From: Achromobacter xylosoxidans | GTDB lineage: Bacteria; Pseudomonadota; Gammaproteobacteria; Burkholderiales; Burkholderiaceae_B | Direction: 5' to 3' | Assembly (NCBI RefSeq): GCF_001457475.1 | Contig: NZ_LN831029.1 | Span: forward strand, 3,658,001-3,722,000 | DNA: 64,000 bases | Shown here: positions 50,510 to 58,398 of the stretch, piece by piece | Numbering within the stretch: the stretch's first letter is position 1 | How the letters are laid out: every line of letters begins with the position of its first letter | Notes under the pieces: model-generated | What the model was told of the DNA's origin: nothing | Seen by the model: only the letters and a program-made list of their open reading frames with translations | Database searches by the model: none | Position numbers and translations under genes: made by a program

Positions 50510-50920
50510 CTAGTCCAGCTTGCTCAGCACGCGCGACAGCACGCGCCGGGCGTCGGACATGTTATCGGCATCCTCGGGCCGGGATTCGACATCCCGCATC
50601 AGGCCCATCAGTTGGGCCTTGCTACGGGCCAGCCGCGCCTCCAGCGATTCGATCTCGCCCACCTTGCGCCGCAGGGCGGCCAGCAGCGCGTCATGATTCC
50701 AGTCGTCGCCCGAGGCCGGCAGCAGCACGCGGATCTCGTCCAGGCTGAAACCGACCTGCTGCGCGGTGGTGATCAGTTCCAGCGCCAGCATCGCCTCGGG
50801 AGAAAACGTGCGGTAGCCGTTGGGCCGGCGGGCCACCGTCTGCAGCAGCCCCGCGCTTTCATAGAAGCGGATACGCGACGGGGTCAGTCCGGTGCGCTTG
50901 GCCAGTTCCCCGATATTCAT
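50510..50920 (-). CDS. MerR-family transcriptional regulator
   Basis: 136-residue MerR protein. MNIGELAKRTGLTPSRIRFYESAGLLQTVARRPNGYRTF is the winged HTH, followed by LELITTAQQVGFSLDEIRVLLP, then a C-terminal dimerisation coiled coil. No metal-binding cysteines are present in the coil or tail, so it is not a CueR/MerR metal sensor. It resembles the group that senses organic or redox signals. AAGGAC lies upstream of the start at 50920. A periplasmic DUF4198-type protein gene is 98 bp upstream on the same strand, so a functional link is possible. Confidence 0.9.
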   Translation of the reverse strand: MNIGELAKRTGLTPSRIRFYESAGLLQTVARRPNGYRTFSPEAMLALELITTAQQVGFSLDEIRVLLPASGDDWNHDALLAALRRKVGEIESLEARLARSKAQLMGLMRDVESRPEDADNMSDARRVLSRVLSKLD

Positions 50921-51018
50921 GTCCTTGTCCTTCTCGGTAACGATCAATGGGATCGCGGCGGGCGACCGCCGCGATACGGTCCGGGCCGCGCCTGGCGGCG
51001 CCGGACCGACGGCCAGCC

Positions 51019-51786
51019 CTACTTGGCGGGCGCGGACGCCGGCGCTGCCGCGGGCAGCTTGTTGGGCGGCACCACCGGGCCGGCGGGCAGCGGCATGACG
51101 CCATCAGGCTTGACGAAGGTCAGGGTTGCCACGTAGCCGACGGCATCGTAAGGCTCGGCCCCCTTGGCGCCCTGCCGCTCGCCCGGCGTCTTGTCGATAT
51201 GCATGGTGCGCAGGACGTATTGCGCCTTCCACGGCAGGTCGAAGCGCGCCTTGCCTTGCGCGTCAGTGTAGGCCGTTTTTTCCCAACCGGAATCCACCAT
51301 CGCGACCAGCTTGGCCTTGGGCAAGGGCTGGCCTTTCAGCACCACCTGGAATTCACCTGCCTGGCCGGTTGGCACGATATCCAGCGTCAGCTTGGGCGCC
51401 ACCGCGGCGGACGGGTTGGCGACATAGCGCGCGCTCATGTGGAACCAGGCATTGATCGATTCACCGCCATGCTTGAACTTGCGCAACGTGTCCATGGGGC
51501 TATCCAGCACCAGGCTCTCGTTGCCGCTGGCCTTGCCCGACAGCGTGAAGCCATCGGCGGTCTTGGTGACCGTCAACGGCGATTCGCCCTTGGCCGAGAC
51601 CAGGCTCGCCGACATCTTGCCGAAGCCATCCAGGTAGCCAGGCGAGGCCTCGCGCAGGTTCTCGGCGAACTCGCCGAAACGCGCAATGGCGGACTTGCCG
51701 CCGGACTGCTCGATCCAGACTTGATGGGCTTGCGCGGTGGCGGTCAGGCACAGGGCCGCGATCGCCAGGGATAGGGTCTTCTTCAT
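51019..51786 (-). CDS. Periplasmic DUF4198-type protein, possible metal-uptake accessory
   Basis: 255-residue exported protein. The signal peptide MKKTLSLAIAALCLTATAQA is followed by mature HQVWIEQSGGKSAIARFGEF. HQVWIE and the FGEFAENLRE block are typical of DUF4198/nickel-uptake-family periplasmic proteins, beta-rich, with a second domain of transthyretin-like repeats (KAKLVAMVDSGWEKTAYTDAQGKARFDLPW). The tail is Pro/Ala-rich. The His at the mature N-terminus could bind metal, as in related proteins. No transporter gene lies nearby. Upstream is a 470-bp gap with short tandem repeats. Confidence 0.85.
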   Translation of the reverse strand: MKKTLSLAIAALCLTATAQAHQVWIEQSGGKSAIARFGEFAENLREASPGYLDGFGKMSASLVSAKGESPLTVTKTADGFTLSGKASGNESLVLDSPMDTLRKFKHGGESINAWFHMSARYVANPSAAVAPKLTLDIVPTGQAGEFQVVLKGQPLPKAKLVAMVDSGWEKTAYTDAQGKARFDLPWKAQYVLRTMHIDKTPGERQGAKGAEPYDAVGYVATLTFVKPDGVMPLPAGPVVPPNKLPAAAPASAPAK

Positions 51787-52256
51787 GGAAAGCTCCGGAA
51801 AGTGAGGAACGGGGTTGAACAGCTCCCCCCTCCCGCCTGCCCGCGGCTTGCCCGCAAATCGGCCCGAGGCGTCGGGACGATCGAAGATGTAGGCACCGAA
51901 GATGTTTGCGCCGAAGATGTTTGCACCGCAGACGTCCGCGCCCGTGCGGCCATGAATTCTGGCATTCGAAGGCTATCCACAAATAACAACGAGAATCGCC
52001 CTGATTATGTGGAACGACCCGGCGATGTCAAGAACACGCAGTGGACGGGCAACGACAGCCGATCCGCTCGCGCGGGCGGCCACGACACGCGGTTTTCATT
52101 GGGACGATGGCTGCGCGCGGGGCGCGCCTGACCCGCGCGGGACGACCAGGAAGCGCGTCGCAAAATCGGACTGCGCGTCAGCGGTCCACGACCGTCATCA
52201 GGCCGCGCCAGCCCGCGCTTGAAGGCCTGGCGCCTCGTTCCCGCAGCCGGCTTCGC
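51787..52256. other. Intergenic region upstream of the DUF4198 gene
   Basis: 470 bases without a recognised gene: the 3' flank of the sensor kinase and the upstream side of the DUF4198 gene. It contains four 15-bp tandem units (51883-51942) and an AT-rich patch at 51965-52015 that may hold the promoter. No hexamer pair convinced me. Confidence 0.5.
51883..51942. repeat. Four 15-bp tandem repeats (GAAGATGTTTGCRCC)
   Basis: Units at 51883, 51898, 51913 and 51928. The middle two differ at one base, the first has AG for TT, and the last is more diverged (GCAGACGTCCGCGCC). They lie 97-156 bases before the DUF4198 start. The 15-base period is compatible with translation, but no gene model is supported. 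Confidence 0.85.
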
Positions 52257-53597
52257 TCACGCGTGGCAGGCCAGCGTCCGCACCGTGTCGCCCGCCCCCG
52301 CCGTGTCCGGCCACCTCAGGACGAAACGGGCGCCGCCCAGCGGGCTGTCGCACACACGGATGCTGCCCCCGTGGCTGGCCGCCACGCGCTGCACGATCGC
52401 CAGGCCCAGGCCGGCGCCGCCGGTGCCCCGGTCGCGGCTTTCGTCCAGCCGGATGAACGGTTCGAATACCCGCTCCCGGTCCGTGGGCGGGATGCCGGGG
52501 CCGTCGTCGTCGACGATCAACTCGAATCCGCCGTCACAGGTGGGCAACAGCGCCACCTCGACCCGCTCGCGCGCATAGCGCACGGCGTTCTGCACCAGGT
52601 TCGACAACGCCCGCGTCATGTTGCGCGGGTGCAGGCTCACATGCGGCGGATGGCCATCGCGCACGCTGCAACGCACTTGCCGCGTCTCGGCCTGGTGCGC
52701 GATCTGGGCCAGCGCTTCGCCCAGCCAGTCCCGCGCGTCCACCGTGTCCAGCTGGATGGCATCTTCATTGGGCTGCTCCAGGCGCGCATAGATCAGCAGT
52801 TCACCCACCATGCTTTCCAGCTCGGCGATGTCGGCGCGCATGTCCTGGAAAGTCTGGCGGTGGCGGGACCGCAGCTTGCCGCGGTCGACGATGTCGATCT
52901 CGAACGACAGCCGCGCCAGCGGCGTGCGCAACTCGTGCGAGACCGCGTTGGTCAGGCTGCGCTGGTTGTCGATCAGCGCCGAAATGCGCTCGGCCATGTG
53001 GTTGAAACTCTCGCCGACGTGGCGGATGCCCGAGACCCGCGACAGGCGCACCCGCCTGCCGAGATCGCCCTGGCCCATGCCGATCGCGGCATTGCGCAAG
53101 GTGTCCAGGTCGCGCCAGACCGGCAGCGCCCACAGCAACAGGAACGCGGTCGCCATGATCAGGGTCAGCATGGTCCAGGCGCCCCACGTCATCAGCTTGT
53201 CCAGCATGCCGTCGCCCGGCAGGCGCAGTTCCAGCCATTGCCGCGGCGCGCCCGGCAGCGGGATCAGGTAGGTGTTGTATTCATCGCGCATGATGAAGCC
53301 GGCCTGCTCCATCTGCTGGCGTTCGCGCTCGTCCGGGCGCACCGCCTCCCAGGGCAACAGGCGCAGGTCGGCGCCATAGTGCGGCAGCAGTTCCTCGCGC
53401 AGGAAGGCGTCGCGCGCCTGCGGCGCCACCGGGTCCAGCTCTTTGTGCAGGGCATGCACCTGGCCGCGTATCGAGCGTTCCGCCAGATCGTCCAGCCTGG
53501 GCGAAAACAGCGTGACGAGTCCCTTGTCGACGACCTGGAAAGCCGCCGTCAGGCTGATGACGGCCACGACAAAGAGACGCAGGATGAATTTGAGCAT
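52257..53597 (-). CDS. RstB-like sensor histidine kinase without adjacent response regulator
   Basis: 446-residue membrane kinase. TM1 is about 5-22, followed by a periplasmic sensor of about 110 residues, then TM2 about 137-160. The HAMP domain is followed by HisKA with His221 in AVSHELRTPLARL. HATPase boxes follow: NLVQNAVRYA (N), DDDGPGIP (G1), GGAGLGLAIVQRVAASHGG (G2). The layout and the MLKFILRLFVVAVISL start recall RstB. The neighbours are a thioesterase and a repeat-bearing intergenic gap; no receiver-HTH gene is present on either side. The partner must lie elsewhere. The signal is unknown. Confidence 0.92.
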   Translation of the reverse strand: MLKFILRLFVVAVISLTAAFQVVDKGLVTLFSPRLDDLAERSIRGQVHALHKELDPVAPQARDAFLREELLPHYGADLRLLPWEAVRPDERERQQMEQAGFIMRDEYNTYLIPLPGAPRQWLELRLPGDGMLDKLMTWGAWTMLTLIMATAFLLLWALPVWRDLDTLRNAAIGMGQGDLGRRVRLSRVSGIRHVGESFNHMAERISALIDNQRSLTNAVSHELRTPLARLSFEIDIVDRGKLRSRHRQTFQDMRADIAELESMVGELLIYARLEQPNEDAIQLDTVDARDWLGEALAQIAHQAETRQVRCSVRDGHPPHVSLHPRNMTRALSNLVQNAVRYARERVEVALLPTCDGGFELIVDDDGPGIPPTDRERVFEPFIRLDESRDRGTGGAGLGLAIVQRVAASHGGSIRVCDSPLGGARFVLRWPDTAGAGDTVRTLACHA

Positions 53598-53686
53598 GGC
53601 GTTGGACGGGGAGCGGGCACCGGCAGCTTACGCACAAAACCGGCGGCATTCCGCCGCGCTTTGTACGAGATATGTGAAAACAAGTG

Positions 53687-53710
53687 AAAAAGCGCCGGGG
53701 CCCACGGCGC
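53687..53710 (-). terminator. Intrinsic terminator after the thioesterase
   Basis: On the minus strand GCGCCG (53710-53705) pairs with CGGCGC (53697-53692) around TGGGCCC, followed by TTTTT. It lies 24 bases after the thioesterase stop and before the sensor-kinase gene, so the two are separate units. Confidence 0.72.
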
Positions 53711-53733
53711 CCCCGCCCGCCCTGCATCGCGCG

Positions 53734-54249
53734 TCAGCGGCGCGGGCGCAGTCGCTTGAAGGTCAGCGAGGCCTGGGCGCACAGGCGGGTTTCGCCGCGC
53801 TCCACCACGTATACCTGGGCGTCGAAAAACGCGATGCTCTTGCTGTGCGACACCACCTGCGCCACGCAACGGATCGTATCGCCCGCGGCGGGCAGCAGGA
53901 ACGAAGTCTTGAATTCCAGCGTCGCCATATCGTCGCCCTCCTGGCCGGCGCCGCCGTCGATCAGCGTCAGCGCCGCATAGCCCGCCGTGGCATCCGCCAC
54001 CATGGCGACGATGCCGCCCTGCACCGCGCCGCGGTGATGCAGCAGCGCGGGCACGATCCTGGCCGATGCCTGGCAGCGCCCGCGCGCCAGGTCCTCCAGG
54101 CACAGGCCGACGTGGCGATAGGCCGGCTCGTCGGCGAACTGCCGGGCAAGCAGCCGCATCCGGTCCGGATGCAAGGCCGGCTGCGCCTCGGCCGGCGCCG
54201 GGCGCCCGTGCGAAAGCGACGCCGGATGGGCGTGGATGACCTCGATCAT
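53734..54249 (-). CDS. Hotdog-fold thioesterase (PaaI-like)
   Basis: 171-residue thioesterase. ALLHHRGAVQGGIVAMVADATAGYAALTLI is the PaaI hotdog motif (GGxxAMxxD), preceded by the RHVGLCLEDLARGRC strand and followed by TLEFKTSFLLPAAGDTI. It hydrolyses acyl- or aryl-CoA; the substrate is unknown. The start at 54249 (MIEVIHAHP) has GAGG eight bases upstream; a longer form from 54294 lacks a ribosome site. It stands alone on the minus strand with its own terminator. The second, distinct PaaI-like gene of the window is at 19746-20297. Confidence 0.83.
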   Translation of the reverse strand: MIEVIHAHPASLSHGRPAPAEAQPALHPDRMRLLARQFADEPAYRHVGLCLEDLARGRCQASARIVPALLHHRGAVQGGIVAMVADATAGYAALTLIDGGAGQEGDDMATLEFKTSFLLPAAGDTIRCVAQVVSHSKSIAFFDAQVYVVERGETRLCAQASLTFKRLRPRR

Positions 54250-54413
54250 GGAAAAAGCCTCTTCGATCCTGATGGGAGATCGAGTATTGGCCATGCGTGC
54301 GCGGCCGTCTTGAACGCTAGTGACATCGACACCGTCCACGTGCCGGCCCGCGCCGGCGCCGTGTCAGCCAGCCGCCTTCCCCCGCCCGGAGCGGGCCCGG
54401 CATGCCGCGCCAG

Positions 54414-55148
54414 TCAGTCCAGGCCGCGCTTGCCGGGCGCCCAATAGGCCTTGGCCATGATGCGCGCGCCCGGCACGCCCTGCGCGGCCAAGGTCCGGCG
54501 CAGCCGCTGGATCGACGGCGCCCTGCCTGTCAGGATGTAGCCGCGGTCGGCGCCGGCAAGCACGGGCAGGCGGCGCGCGATCGCGTCCAATTGCCCGTCG
54601 TCGCCGCAACGTTCGAACAGTTCGACCGCCTCCAGCCCGAGCCGTCTCGACACCGCCCGCGCCTCGGCCAGCGCCGCCACTTCGAGCAGGCAATGCGGCG
54701 CGTCGGCGGCAAAGTGGCGGCTGATCGCGTATGCCAGGCCAAGCGAAGTCTCGTCGCCAAGCAGCACGCAACGTCCCTGCACGCGGCCCGGATCGAGCGA
54801 GGCGCGCGGACCGAAGACGTCGCATTCGTCGCCCGGCGTCACCTGCCGCGCCCATGCGCTGCCCGGTCCGCCGCCGTGGCAGCACACCAGCAGCCGCGTG
54901 CGCCCGGCCACCGCATCCCATTCGATCCGCGAATAGGTGCGGGCCACGAACGCCGAACCCATCGCGATCTGCACCTTCTGCCCCGGCCGCCACGACGCTT
55001 CACGAAACGCCGGGCTTTCCAGCGTGATCAAGCGAAAGCCCAGCGCCGGCGTCTCGGCCCGCGCCACCCGCGCGCGCGTCATGAATAGCCGGGTCAGCAG
55101 GCGGCTGACCCGGCCTGGCTCCGGCCTCGGATCGGTCATGGCGGTCAT
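54414..55148 (-). CDS. Siderophore-interacting protein (FAD-dependent ferric reductase family)
   Basis: 244-residue SIP/ViuB-family flavoprotein. FVARTYSRIEWDAVAGRTRLLVCCHGGGPGSAWARQVTPGDECDVFGPRASL is the FAD-binding RxYS plus HGGxGxxxxW-type segment, which here reads CHGGGPGSAWA. The C-terminal NAD(P)H-type domain has GDETSLGLAYAISRHF and ends YWAPGKRGLD. Family members release iron by reducing ferric siderophores in the cytoplasm. The ATG at 55148 overlaps the TGA of the upstream methyltransferase (ATGA), an unusual pairing. No siderophore gene or receptor is adjacent, so it may act on an imported chelate or a different electron acceptor. Confidence 0.9.
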   Translation of the reverse strand: MTAMTDPRPEPGRVSRLLTRLFMTRARVARAETPALGFRLITLESPAFREASWRPGQKVQIAMGSAFVARTYSRIEWDAVAGRTRLLVCCHGGGPGSAWARQVTPGDECDVFGPRASLDPGRVQGRCVLLGDETSLGLAYAISRHFAADAPHCLLEVAALAEARAVSRRLGLEAVELFERCGDDGQLDAIARRLPVLAGADRGYILTGRAPSIQRLRRTLAAQGVPGARIMAKAYWAPGKRGLD

Positions 55149-55849
55149 CCTGCATACACCGTGAATTCGTTGCCACGGCCCGGGTCGATCTCCAGCGGTT
55201 GCGACACGTATCCATTGGCCGGATCGCGCACGTAGTCGAGGTACTCGTTGTCGTGGTCCCACGCATTCTCGGCCAGGATCGGCGTGCCCGGCTTCAGGCG
55301 CGGCTCGAGCAGCCTGAGCACCGGCAGATAGAGGCTGATCGCGCCGTCCAGCAACACCAGGTCGATCGGGCCGCCGACATCGGCCAGCGTCTCGCGGGCA
55401 TCGCCGACGCGGATCTCGACCCCTTCCGCCAGCCCCGCCGCCAGCAGGTTGGCCCGCGCCCGCTCCGCCTTGGCCGGCTCCAGTTCGGTGCCGATCAATT
55501 GTCCGCCGCCCATGTCGCGCAGCGCCGCGGCCAGATGGATCGTCGACACGCCCATCGAGGTGCCGAACTCGACGATGCGCGTGGCGCGGCGACTGCGCGC
55601 GCATTGGTAGAGAAAGCGACCATAGGCCGCCGAAACGTTGAGGAAATTGCCGGCATAGCCGCGATACACGGCGCGCAGGTCGCGCCGCTCATCGGCCAGC
55701 GTACTGGCGATGGCTTGCGCGTACATCTGCCCGGCGTCCTCGTCCGGATTCGCGCCGAACTGATCCATCAGGCCCCGGTCGGCCTCGGCCGCCTCCTGGA
55801 AAAGGCGCCGCAGGGTCTGCGCGACGCGGTCGCTATCGAGTGCATTCAT
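55145..55849 (-). CDS. O-methyltransferase family (class I SAM-dependent)
   Basis: 234-residue SAM methyltransferase. Motif I IVEFGTSMGVSTIHLAAAL (E/DxGxxxGxS) is followed by the acidic GTELEPAKAERA after strand 2 and IDLVLLDGAISLYLPVLRLLEPRL, the catechol-OMT-like motif. It lacks a clear catechol-binding cation pattern, so the substrate is unknown: a phenolic or a siderophore/amino compound are options. The start at 55849 follows AGGACG; codons above it run into the AraC promoter. It is co-translated with the siderophore-interacting protein and divergent from an AraC regulator. Confidence 0.85.
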   Translation of the reverse strand: MNALDSDRVAQTLRRLFQEAAEADRGLMDQFGANPDEDAGQMYAQAIASTLADERRDLRAVYRGYAGNFLNVSAAYGRFLYQCARSRRATRIVEFGTSMGVSTIHLAAALRDMGGGQLIGTELEPAKAERARANLLAAGLAEGVEIRVGDARETLADVGGPIDLVLLDGAISLYLPVLRLLEPRLKPGTPILAENAWDHDNEYLDYVRDPANGYVSQPLEIDPGRGNEFTVYAG

Positions 55850-55993
55850 GAGTCGTCCTGTTGGGGTGCGGCGGCCCAGCGCCAGCCGTACCGTCATGGT
55901 AGGAAGCCTCATACCTGGCAGCATTGGTAAACTACGCCATCAAATTCCATAATCCTGCCAACCTGCCGGCGCCCTCGGCTCCGGCGCCCCGCC

Positions 55994-56827
55994 ATGCCCG
56001 TGCTGACCAACCTGGTCGATCCCGTCCAATGGTTCGACCCCGACCTCGTGCCGCGCCCGGTCGTGACCGTCGGCGCGGCCGGCATCGATCTGGCCGACCT
56101 CGACGAGCACGGCCTGGACCGGATCGAAAAGGACTTCCACCGCCACCGCAAGGGCCAGCTGCTGCTGTTGCTGCGCGGCGTGCTGACCTGCGAGATCGCC
56201 GGCAGCCTGTGGATCGTGCCGCCGCAGAGCGCCCTGTGGGTGCCGGGCGACCTGCTGCACAAGATCACCGCGGCCGGCACGATCGAGGTCTACGTCGCCT
56301 TCATCGAACCGGCCGCCGCCTCGGCGCTGCCCGCTGCCTGCTGCGCCGTCACCACCACGGCCCTGCTGCGCGAACTGGTGGTCCGCTCGGCCAGCCTGCC
56401 CCTGCTGTATCCGGACGACGGCCCCGCCGCGCATCTGGTGACCCTGCTGCTGGACGAACTGGCGGCCGCGCCCCTGGGCACGCTGCAACTGCCCATGCCC
56501 ACCGACCGGCGCCTGCGCAAGATCGTCGACGCCCTCATGGCCGAGCCGCGCGAACGCGGCACCATGCAGGGCTGGGCGCGGCGCGTCGGCCTGAGCGAAC
56601 GCACGCTGGCACGGCTGCTGATGCAGCAGACCGGCATGAGCTTCGGCCGCTGGCGCCAGCAGTTGCACCTGATGCTGGCCGTGAAATGGCTCAGCACCGG
56701 CATGTCGGTGCAACAGGTGGCCGACGACCTTGGCTATGAAAGCGCTGGCGGCTTCGTGACGATGTTCCGCAAGGCCCTGGGCACCTCGCCGGGCAGGTAT
56801 ATGGCGCAGCGGCGGCCGGCCGGCTGA
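55994..56827 (+). CDS. AraC-family regulator with cupin sensor domain
   Basis: 277-residue AraC protein of the NimR type. The N-terminal cupin (EKDFHRHRKGQLLLLLRGVLTCEIAGSLWIVPPQSALWVPGDLLH) has HxH positions. The C-terminal HTHs are MQGWARRVGLSERTLARLLMQQTGMSFGRWRQQLHL and MSVQQVADDLGYESAGGFVTMFRKALGTSPGRYM. This group often represses or activates an adjacent efflux or redox gene. Here it is divergent from the methyltransferase-SIP operon, across a 144-bp gap. The start at 55994 begins MPVLTNLVDP. Confidence 0.9.
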   Translation: MPVLTNLVDPVQWFDPDLVPRPVVTVGAAGIDLADLDEHGLDRIEKDFHRHRKGQLLLLLRGVLTCEIAGSLWIVPPQSALWVPGDLLHKITAAGTIEVYVAFIEPAAASALPAACCAVTTTALLRELVVRSASLPLLYPDDGPAAHLVTLLLDELAAAPLGTLQLPMPTDRRLRKIVDALMAEPRERGTMQGWARRVGLSERTLARLLMQQTGMSFGRWRQQLHLMLAVKWLSTGMSVQQVADDLGYESAGGFVTMFRKALGTSPGRYMAQRRPAG

Positions 56828-56872
56828 AGCGAAAAGCGATGCAATGCGTTCCCGCGCCCCGGGGCCGTCAGG

Positions 56873-57847
56873 TCACAATGCCCGCAGGAATGCCACCAGG
56901 GTCGCATTGACGGCGTCGGGCGCCTCCTGCTGCAGCCAGTGCCCCGCCTGCGCAATCACCTGCGAACCACGCAGGTCCGGCGCCAGCAGGGGCATGGCGT
57001 CGATGATCTGCCGCATTCCCGGAATCGCCAGACCCGTGTCGTATTCACCGACGAGATACAGCGCCGGCACCTCGATGCGCAACCCCGCGAAGGCCGCTTG
57101 CGCTTGCCAGTTGCCATCCAGGTTGCGGTAGTAATTCAGGCCGCCCCGAAACCCCGACCGCGTGTAGGCCTGGACAAATCGCTCCAGGTCCGCCGCGCCG
57201 AGCCAGGGCGGCAAGGCCGTCGGGTCTGTCAGCGAGTCCAGCAGCCCGCCTCCCCGCGGCACCATGCCGAACGGATTGGGCGTGCCACCATCGCGCGGCC
57301 CCATCGCCCCGGAGGCGCAGAAGTAGATCTTGCGCAACGTGGCCGGGATATCGCGCTCGAACTCCGCTTCGGCCACGCCCGGCGCCGAGAAATAGTGCGT
57401 GTAGAACCACGCCTGTTCGTTCTGAGGAAACAGCCGGCTGGGCGCCATGGGCGCGCGTCCCATCATCGGCACCCCCAGCGCCGCCACCGCGCGGAACCGG
57501 TCGGGCCGGACCTGCGCCGCCTGCCATGCGATCGACGCGCCCCAGTCGTTGCCGACCAGCACGGCCTGCCGCTCCCCCAGGGCGTCGAGCAACCCGACCA
57601 GATCGCCGATCACGTCCAGCGCCGTGTACTGCCCCGCGTCAGCCGGGCAGTCGCTGGCGCCATAGCCGCGCAAATCCGGCGCGACGGCGCGATAGCCCGC
57701 CTGCGCCAGCGCTTCGAGCTGGTGCCGCCACGCATGCGCGGTCTCGGGAAAACCGTGGCACAGGATCACCAAAGGGCCGGCGCCCTGCTCCACCACGTGA
57801 AGGCGGATGCCATTGGTCTCGATAAAACGTTGGCGGGGTTCAAGCAT
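56873..57847 (-). CDS. Epoxide-hydrolase-like alpha/beta hydrolase
   Basis: 324-residue alpha/beta hydrolase. The oxyanion HGFPETAHAWRHQL is followed by GNDWGAS with the nucleophile Asp (VGNDWGASIAW), RGGLNYYRNLD in the cap with the conserved Tyr, GEYDTG carrying the acid, and AGHWLQQEAPDAV with the catalytic His. This arrangement matches soluble epoxide hydrolases. It would open epoxides to diols; detoxification or catabolism is inferred. It starts at 57847 (MLEPRQR). It is divergent from an Rrf2 regulator with a short intergenic region, a likely regulator-target pair. Confidence 0.9.
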   Translation of the reverse strand: MLEPRQRFIETNGIRLHVVEQGAGPLVILCHGFPETAHAWRHQLEALAQAGYRAVAPDLRGYGASDCPADAGQYTALDVIGDLVGLLDALGERQAVLVGNDWGASIAWQAAQVRPDRFRAVAALGVPMMGRAPMAPSRLFPQNEQAWFYTHYFSAPGVAEAEFERDIPATLRKIYFCASGAMGPRDGGTPNPFGMVPRGGGLLDSLTDPTALPPWLGAADLERFVQAYTRSGFRGGLNYYRNLDGNWQAQAAFAGLRIEVPALYLVGEYDTGLAIPGMRQIIDAMPLLAPDLRGSQVIAQAGHWLQQEAPDAVNATLVAFLRAL

Positions 57848-57930
57848 GCGGGCTCTCGATGGCAAGGGATTACACAATCTCTGGCCAAAAGAGTAACATC
57901 AAAAGTTGCACATTTTCAAACTGGGGTTCC

Positions 57931-58374
57931 ATGCAACGAGACACCCGCCTGGCGCGCCTGCTGCACGTCCTGGTCCACATGCATTTGCGCGGCGGCGCCA
58001 CCACATCGCAGACCATCGGCCAGATGCTGCACACCAACCCCGTCTTCGCGCGCCGCACGATGAGTGTGTTGCGCGATGCCGGCTTCGTCACCTCCACCGG
58101 CGGTCCGGGCGGCGGCTGGACGCTGGCCTGCGAACTGGATCGTCTGACCGTCGGCGATGTATGCGACGCCATCGCGCACGCCACGCTGTTCGCCGTGGGG
58201 CCGGCGCAGGACAATGCGGCGTGCCCCGTGGAAGCGGCGGTGAACCGGCGTCTTCGCGCCGCGCTGGCGTCCGCGGAGCTGGCCTTGCTGCAGGCGTTCA
58301 GGGAAATGCCGCTGTCGGAGATTGCCGACGAAGTCCTGGCGTCGGGCGCGGGCCCCAAATCGAGCCGGCGATGA
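57931..58374 (+). CDS. Rrf2-family regulator (YwnA-like, no Fe-S cysteine motif)
   Basis: 147-residue Rrf2 protein. The HTH is TSQTIGQMLHTNPVFARRTMSVLRDAGFVTSTGGPGGGW, where GGPGGGW is the conserved wing. The IscR-type Cys triad is not present; the only Cys in the dimerisation loop is that of NAACPVEAAV, so it should not carry an IscR-type cluster. YwnA-type members sense organic reactive species. The start at 57931 follows GGGG and begins MQRDTRLARLL. It is divergent from the epoxide-hydrolase-like gene, which it probably represses. It converges with the SDR gene downstream. Confidence 0.88.
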   Translation: MQRDTRLARLLHVLVHMHLRGGATTSQTIGQMLHTNPVFARRTMSVLRDAGFVTSTGGPGGGWTLACELDRLTVGDVCDAIAHATLFAVGPAQDNAACPVEAAVNRRLRAALASAELALLQAFREMPLSEIADEVLASGAGPKSSRR

Positions 58375-58398
58375 CGCCGCCGCGCCCTTGACGCGGGG

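Noticed and set aside
57931..58374. IscR-type Fe-S sensor identity for the Rrf2 protein
   Set aside because: The three spaced cysteines of the IscR loop are absent; only one Cys lies in that loop.
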